Assembly (NCBI GenBank): GCA_050330055.1
Contig: JBHJOF010000260.1
Coordinates: 1 to 5,241, forward strand
Length of the DNA stretch: 5,241 nt
Direction: 5' to 3'
Source of the DNA: JBHJOF01 sp050330055
GTDB taxonomy: Bacteria > Pseudomonadota > Alphaproteobacteria > Kiloniellales > JAKSDN01
Shown: positions 1-5,241 of the stretch, piece after piece
Position numbering within the stretch: the stretch's first letter is position 1
Layout of the letters: each line of letters begins with the position of its first letter
Position numbers and translations under genes: made by a program
The notes under the pieces: generated by a model
Databases searched by the model: none
Seen by the model: the letters and a program-made list of their open reading frames with translations, nothing else
Told to the model about the DNA's origin: nothing

Positions 1-944
1 CCCTCCGCCTCGATCGCTGCCATGGCGGAATCGCCCTCGACCGGGCTCAGGTCGCGCAGCCCCGCCGTGTCCGCCAGCGTCACCGGATAGCCGACCAGCT
101 CCAGGTGCAGCTCGACCACGTCCCGCGTGGTCCCCGCGGCGGCCGCGACGATGGCCACGTCGCGCCTGGCCAAGGCATTCAAAAGGCTGGATTTTCCGGC
201 ATTTGGCGGGCCCAGGATGGCAATCTGCAGGCCGTCCCGCAGGCGCTCGCCGCGGCGTCCGTCGCTGAGCGCAGCGGCGATCTCGCCGGCCACCGCCTGC
301 AGCTCGCACCGCGCGCCCGCGGCCAGGCCGCCCGGCAGATCCTCGTCGGCGAAGTCGATCTCCGCCTCCACATGCGCCAGCGCCGCCAGCAGGCGGTCGC
401 GCCAGGCTTCGACCCGGCGGGTCAGGGCGCCACCCATCTGACGCAGCGCCTGCAGGCGCTGGGCCTCGGTCTCGGCCTCGATCAGGTCGGCCAGGCCCTC
501 GACCTCGGCCAGGTCGAGCTTGCCGTGGTCGAAGGCGCGGCGTGCGAACTCGCCCGGCTCGGCCAGGCGGCATCCGGGCAGTCGGGCCAGCGCCTCCAGC
601 GCCGCCGCCCGCACCGCCCTGCCGCCGTGCAGATGCAGCTCTGCCAGGTCCTCGCCGGTGAAGGAGGCTGGACCGGGGAACCACAGCAGCAGCGCCTGGT
701 CGATCGGCGCGCCAGTGGCCGGATCGGCCAGGCGCGCCAGCGTCGCGTGCCGCGCCGGCGGCAGGACGCGGCGGCTCAGCCGTTCCAGCGCCGGCCCGGC
801 CTGGGGGCCCGATAGGCGCACCACGGCCACCCCCGAGCGCCCCGGAACCGTGGACAGCGCGAATATGGTGTCGGCGGCGCGGTCCGCCGCCTCGTGCGTC
901 CGCTCGCCCGCCTGCTCGCCCGCCTGCTCGAGTGATTCAAGCAT
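1..944 (-). CDS. mnmE: tRNA uridine-5-carboxymethylaminomethyl(34) synthesis GTPase MnmE, 3' end cut by window
   Basis: MnmE works with MnmG in the cytoplasm to build the (carboxymethyl)aminomethyl group on wobble uridine 34 of certain tRNAs. The window holds the first 314 codons plus two bases of a protein usually about 450 residues long. The N-terminal folate-binding, dimerising domain is seen from DTIFAL (residue 25) through SFTGEDL (94-100). The helical domain opening with EPGEFARRAFDHGKLDL (129-145) follows. The G domain shows G1 GPPNAGKS (245-252), with Asn248 in the place of the potassium-coordinating Asn of E. coli MnmE, G2 TTRD (272-275) and G3 DTAGL (292-296). The G4 motif and the C-terminal CxGK-type motif would lie beyond the left edge. 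The ATG at 944 is the only usable start: an in-frame TGA sits two codons upstream, and no ATG, GTG or TTG occurs before the conserved domain. The resulting extension of about 20 residues is longer than typical. The ribosome site is weak (GGCGAG), which suggests coupling to the gene upstream. Confidence 0.95.
   Translation of the reverse strand, partial: MLESLEQAGEQAGERTHEAADRAADTIFALSTVPGRSGVAVVRLSGPQAGPALERLSRRVLPPARHATLARLADPATGAPIDQALLLWFPGPASFTGEDLAELHLHGGRAVRAAALEALARLPGCRLAEPGEFARRAFDHGKLDLAEVEGLADLIEAETEAQRLQALRQMGGALTRRVEAWRDRLLAALAHVEAEIDFADEDLPGGLAAGARCELQAVAGEIAAALSDGRRGERLRDGLQIAILGPPNAGKSSLLNALARRDVAIVAAAAGTTRDVVELHLELVGYPVTLADTAGLRDLSPVEGDSAMAAIEAE
906..929. repeat. Perfect 12-bp tandem duplication inside the mnmE 5' end
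   Basis: The 12-base unit GCCCGCCTGCTC (plus strand) occurs twice back to back, at 906-917 and 918-929. A degenerate third copy matching at about 8 of 12 positions lies at 894-905. Because the unit is a multiple of three, it keeps the mnmE frame and encodes GluGlnAlaGly twice, followed by GluArgThrHis, in the N-terminal extension just before the conserved MnmE domain. It is probably a slippage product. The copies are seen directly; the mechanism is inferred. Confidence 0.8.
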
Positions 945-947
945 GGT

Positions 948-1223
948 TCAAGACTCGCCGGGTCCACCCTTCTTCGGTCCACCGGCGCCGCGTCCGCCAC
1001 CGGCCATCTGCGACCAGAACATCTTCTGCAGCGCCTCCCAGCCCTGGATGCCCGCCGGCAGCCAGGTCTTCATCAAGGTCTCCGGATCGCTCGCCCGCAG
1101 GCCTTCGATCATGCGCTTCTCGACCTCGGCCATCAGCGCGGCCTGCATCGGCGCCACGTCCGGCAGGCCGAGGAACGCGCGCGCCTCCTCCGGCGTGCAG
1201 TCTACGTCGATGGTGATTTTCAT
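948..1223 (-). CDS. Small DUF6489-like protein upstream of mnmE
   Basis: This gene encodes a 91-residue protein of unknown function. It starts MKITIDVDCTPEEARAFLGL, a short beta-strand followed by a helix, and continues with helical segments rich in Met, Glu and Leu (about 24-42). A conserved-looking block follows, with WLPAGIQGW (54-62) and MFWSQM (68-73). The tail (74-91) is rich in Gly, Pro and Lys and is probably disordered. No signal peptide or membrane segment is seen, so a cytoplasmic location is likely. From memory it resembles the alphaproteobacterial family DUF6489; I could not search for it. The start is supported by GGGAG nine bases upstream. The stop codon TGA is separated from the mnmE ATG by a single codon (ACC) in the same frame, so the two genes almost certainly form one transcript. 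The helical C-terminal block loosely recalls phasin-like proteins, but that is only an impression. Confidence 0.82.
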   Translation of the reverse strand: MKITIDVDCTPEEARAFLGLPDVAPMQAALMAEVEKRMIEGLRASDPETLMKTWLPAGIQGWEALQKMFWSQMAGGGRGAGGPKKGGPGES

Positions 1224-1232
1224 GAGCTCTTA

Positions 1233-1237
1233 CTCCC
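1233..1237 (-). promoter_or_regulatory. Ribosome binding site of the DUF6489-like gene
   Basis: The minus strand reads GGGAG here, nine bases before the ATG at 1223. It is the strongest ribosome site in the minus-strand unit and supports the chosen start. mnmE has only a weak site of its own, so translation of both genes may depend on this one. Confidence 0.6.
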
Positions 1238-1421
1238 GGCCGTTTCGCGCAGCAAACCCGTAAAGCATTTGGGGTTGAGACGTTCCGCGGGCCATGCCCA
1301 TATGCCGGCCAAGCGCGCTGTCATTTGACCCGGATACTAGCGTCCCACGGCATCGCCGTATTCCGCAAATCGACCCTGCCGGGGCGTACCGCAATGCACC
1401 GCGGCGTCGGCAGCGCCCGAG

Positions 1422-1427
1422 AAAGGA
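1422..1427 (+). promoter_or_regulatory. Ribosome binding site fixing the start of the YyaL-type gene
   Basis: AAAGGA lies five bases before the ATG at 1433, a good Shine-Dalgarno position. It favours this start over the in-frame TTG at 1325 and ATG at 1394, which would add 36 or 13 residues with no resemblance to the family. Confidence 0.65.
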
Positions 1428-1432
1428 CCGTT

Positions 1433-3517
<2,085 letters not shown>

Positions 3518-3559
3518 CCGCGCCGGCGACTCCTTGCACGCCCCTCCCTTGCGCAAAGG

Positions 3560-3587
3560 ATGACAAGCCGGCCACCCGCGCGATAGT
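3560..3587 (+). promoter_or_regulatory. Candidate sigma-70-type promoter for the dienelactone hydrolase-qor pair
   Basis: ATGACA at 3560-3565 matches the TTGACA -35 consensus at five of six positions. After a 16-base spacer, GATAGT at 3582-3587 matches the -10 consensus at four of six. Transcription would begin near 3594 and leave a leader of roughly 50 bases before the hydrolase gene. An imperfect dyad centred on TTGCGCAA (3549-3556) abuts the -35 element and could be an operator, though it is short. This is a consensus match only. Confidence 0.35.
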
Positions 3588-3636
3588 CTCGCCACCTGAT
3601 TGCCGTGCGCGGCGAAATCCCGCCGTCATCACGCAG

Positions 3637-3641
3637 AGGGG
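3637..3641 (+). promoter_or_regulatory. Ribosome binding site that decides the hydrolase start
   Basis: AGGGG at 3637-3641 lies one base before the ATG at 3643 but seven bases before the second in-frame ATG at 3649. The spacing makes 3649 the more plausible initiation codon. Confidence 0.6.
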
Positions 3642-3648
3642 AATGGCC

Positions 3649-4341
3649 ATGCCCGACATCACGATCGACGGCCCCGACGGCAGCTTCGGCGCTTACCTCG
3701 CCGCCCCGGCGAAGATCCCGGCGCCGGGCATCGTCGTGGCCCAGGAGATATTCGGCGTCAACGCGGTGATGCGCGGCATCTGCGACTGGCTGGCCGGCGC
3801 CGGCTATGTCGCCTGCTGCCCGGACCTGTTCTGGCGCATCGAGCCCGGCATCCAGATCACCGACCGCAGCAAGGAGGAATGGGCACGCGCCTTCGAGCTG
3901 TTCGGCCTGTTCGACGTCGACAAGGGCGTCGGCGACATGAAGACGACGCTGGCCGCGCTGCGCCAGCACGAGGCCTGCAACGGCAAGGCGGGCTCGGTCG
4001 GCTACTGCCTGGGCGGCAAGCTCGCGTTCCTGATGGCGACGCGCTCGGACGCCGACTGCAACGTCTCCTACTACGGCGTCGGCCTCGACGAACTGCTCGG
4101 CGAAGCCAAGAACATCACCAAACCGACCCTGCTGCACATGGCCAGCAAGGACCAGTTCGTGCCGCCCGAGGCGCAGGCCAGGATCAAGGCCGGACTGAAA
4201 GGCCACCCCAAGGTCACCCTGCACGTTTACGAAGGCCAGGACCACGCCTTCGCGCGCATCGGCGGCGAGCACTACGACCAGGCCGCGGCCGACCTCGCCA
4301 ACCAACGAAGCCTCACTTTCTTCAAGGAGCACCTGAGCTGA
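3649..4341 (+). CDS. Dienelactone hydrolase family protein (alpha/beta hydrolase)
   Basis: The product has 230 residues from the ATG at 3649, or 232 from the ATG at 3643. It is a soluble alpha/beta hydrolase of the dienelactone hydrolase (carboxymethylenebutenolidase) family, whose classical members open the lactone ring in chlorocatechol breakdown. Numbered from 3649, the nucleophile Cys120 lies in GYCLGG (118-123), Asp168 in SKDQFVP, and His199 in GQDHAFAR, giving the Cys-Asp-His triad of Pseudomonas ClcD. Glu34 in AQEIFG and Arg203 match the supporting Glu36 and Arg206 of that enzyme. No signal peptide is seen. No catechol-pathway genes are visible here, so the real substrate is unknown; many chromosomal homologues act on other esters or lactones. 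Its stop codon shares one base with the next start codon (TGATG), so it is probably translated together with qor. A candidate promoter lies upstream, so it is probably the first gene of its transcript. Confidence 0.93.
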   Translation: MPDITIDGPDGSFGAYLAAPAKIPAPGIVVAQEIFGVNAVMRGICDWLAGAGYVACCPDLFWRIEPGIQITDRSKEEWARAFELFGLFDVDKGVGDMKTTLAALRQHEACNGKAGSVGYCLGGKLAFLMATRSDADCNVSYYGVGLDELLGEAKNITKPTLLHMASKDQFVPPEAQARIKAGLKGHPKVTLHVYEGQDHAFARIGGEHYDQAAADLANQRSLTFFKEHLS

Positions 4342-5241
4342 TGCCCCGCGCCATTCGCATCCACCGCCCCGGCGGCCCCGAAGCGATGCGCTTCGAGGAG
4401 GTCACGGTCGGCCAGCCCACCGCCGGCGAGGTTCGCCTGAAGCAGTCGGCGATCGGCCTCAACTACATCGACGTCTATCACCGCACCGGCCTCTATCCCC
4501 TGCCGGCCTATCCGGCGGTGATCGGCATGGAAGGGGCCGGCGTGGTCGAGGCCGTCGGGCCCGGCGTCACCGAGGTGGCGGTCGGCGACCGGGCCGCCTA
4601 TGCCGACGTGCCGCCGGGCGCCTATGCCGAAGTGCGGCTGATGCCGGCGCACCGCCTGGTCAAGCTGCCGGCGGCGATCTCCGACCGCCAGGCCGCCGCC
4701 ATGATGCTGCAGGGCATGACCGTGCAGTACCTGCTGCGCCGCACCTTCCAGGTGCGCAAGGACGACTGGGTGCTGTTCCACGCCGCGGCCGGCGGCGTCG
4801 GCCTGATCGCCTGCCAGTGGCTGAAACACCTGGGCGCCACGACGATCGGCACGGTCGGCAGCGACGCCAAGGCGGAGCTGGCGCGCGAGCACGGCTGCCA
4901 CCACGTCATCAACTATCGCACGGAGAACTTCGTCGAGCGGGTCAAGGAGCTGACCGGCGGCGCCGGCGTGCACGTGGTCTACGATTCGGTCGGCAAGGAC
5001 ACCTTCGAAGGCTCGCTCGACTGTCTGGCGCCGCGCGGCCTGATGGTGCTGTTCGGCAGCTCCTCGGGACCGGTGCCGCCCTTCGACCTGGGCAAGCTGG
5101 CCGCCAAGGGCTCGCTCTACGTCACCCGGCCGACGCTCATGACCTACAACGCCAAGCGGCCGGACCTGGTGGCCTGCGCCCAGGAGCTCTTCGACGTGGT
5201 GCAGAAGGGCGTCGTCAGGATCGAGATCAACCAGACCTACC
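4341..5241 (+). CDS. qor: NADPH:quinone oxidoreductase (zinc-free MDR family), 3' end cut by window
   Basis: The window contains 300 codons plus one base of a protein about 325 residues long in E. coli (Qor/QorA), so only about 25 residues are missing at the right edge. It belongs to the quinone oxidoreductase/zeta-crystallin branch of the medium-chain dehydrogenases, which transfer electrons from NADPH to quinones or reactive enones in the cytoplasm. Visible motifs are IGLNYIDVYHRTGLY (38-52), the GroES-like GVVEAVGPGV (67-76), the nucleotide-binding HAAAGGVGLIACQW (147-160), VINYR (189-193), VVYDSVG (212-218), RGLMVLFGSSSG (232-243) and KGSLYVTRP (256-264). All closely match E. coli Qor as I remember it. 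The Cys and His ligands of zinc-dependent alcohol dehydrogenases are absent, as expected. The ATG overlaps the hydrolase stop by one base. An AAGGAG at 4324-4329, inside the hydrolase gene, lies 11 bases upstream, slightly far but usable alongside coupling. Confidence 0.95.
   Translation, partial: MPRAIRIHRPGGPEAMRFEEVTVGQPTAGEVRLKQSAIGLNYIDVYHRTGLYPLPAYPAVIGMEGAGVVEAVGPGVTEVAVGDRAAYADVPPGAYAEVRLMPAHRLVKLPAAISDRQAAAMMLQGMTVQYLLRRTFQVRKDDWVLFHAAAGGVGLIACQWLKHLGATTIGTVGSDAKAELAREHGCHHVINYRTENFVERVKELTGGAGVHVVYDSVGKDTFEGSLDCLAPRGLMVLFGSSSGPVPPFDLGKLAAKGSLYVTRPTLMTYNAKRPDLVACAQELFDVVQKGVVRIEINQTY

Larger units (their letters stand above)
1224..1432. other. Divergent intergenic region between the DUF6489-mnmE unit and the YyaL-type gene
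   Basis: This stretch of about 209 bp must hold promoters for both directions. I see no strong sigma-70 pair. The best minus-strand candidate is ATGACA (plus 1319-1324) followed after 16 bases by TATGGG (plus 1297-1302), whose -10 element is poor. On the plus strand, TTGACC (1325-1330) and GATACT (1333-1338) resemble a -35 and a -10 element but lack properly spaced partners. No RNA gene, repeat or operator is recognisable. A TTG at 1325 and an ATG at 1394 are in frame with the YyaL-type gene but are judged not to be its start. Confidence 0.4.

Noticed and set aside
105..1263. Plus-strand open frames at 105-815 and 520-1263 opposite mnmE and the small gene
   Set aside because: They are antisense to well-supported mnmE and DUF6489-like coding sequence, show low-complexity Arg/Ala/Pro/Ser translations, and have no convincing ribosome site.
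1325..1432. A TTG-initiated 36-residue N-terminal extension of the YyaL-type protein
   Set aside because: The extension does not resemble the family or a signal peptide, and the ATG at 1433 has a well-placed AAAGGA and gives the usual family length.
3611..3624. Small hairpin GGCG-6 bases-CGCC in the hydrolase leader, considered as a regulatory RNA element
   Set aside because: The stem is four to five pairs long, too small to support a riboswitch or attenuator call, and no conserved RNA motif is recognisable.
4272..4973. A 233-codon minus-strand open frame opposite qor
   Set aside because: It lies antisense to a clear Qor sequence, and its Ala/Gly/Asp/His-rich translation looks like a GC-driven shadow.

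Overview
The window looks like an ordinary chromosomal stretch of a high-GC (clearly above 60% by eye) alphaproteobacterium. The best evidence is an mnmE gene whose partner upstream is a small DUF6489-type protein, an arrangement I associate with Rhodospirillales and related alphaproteobacteria. This taxonomic placement is an inference from gene content and style. The window holds no rRNA, tRNA, IS element or CRISPR array.

Left part (1-1223, minus strand): a two-gene unit. A 91-residue DUF6489-like protein is followed, after one stop codon and one sense codon, by mnmE, the tRNA-modifying GTPase. mnmE runs off the left edge, so about the last third of the protein is missing. Both genes lie in the same reading frame, and MnmE carries an unusual N-terminal extension containing a perfect 12-bp tandem duplication.

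Middle (1224-3517): a divergent intergenic region of about 210 bp leads to a plus-strand gene for a 694-residue YyaL/SPATA20-type protein. It has an N-terminal thioredoxin-like domain with a CHWC motif, followed by an alpha/alpha-barrel region resembling glycosidases. Its biochemical role is not established.

Right part (3518-5241, plus strand): a possible promoter precedes a dienelactone hydrolase family gene (Cys/Asp/His triad visible). Its stop codon overlaps by one base the start of a zinc-free NADPH:quinone oxidoreductase gene (qor), which runs off the right edge about 25 codons before its expected end. These two are probably co-transcribed and translationally coupled; a shared role in handling reactive carbonyl, lactone or quinone compounds is only inferred.

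I found no convincing new biological system. The points most worth a second look are the same-frame DUF6489-TGA-ACC-MnmE junction, the repeat-bearing MnmE extension, and the uncharacterised DUF6489 and YyaL-type proteins. The very long antisense reading frames opposite several genes are best explained by high GC content.
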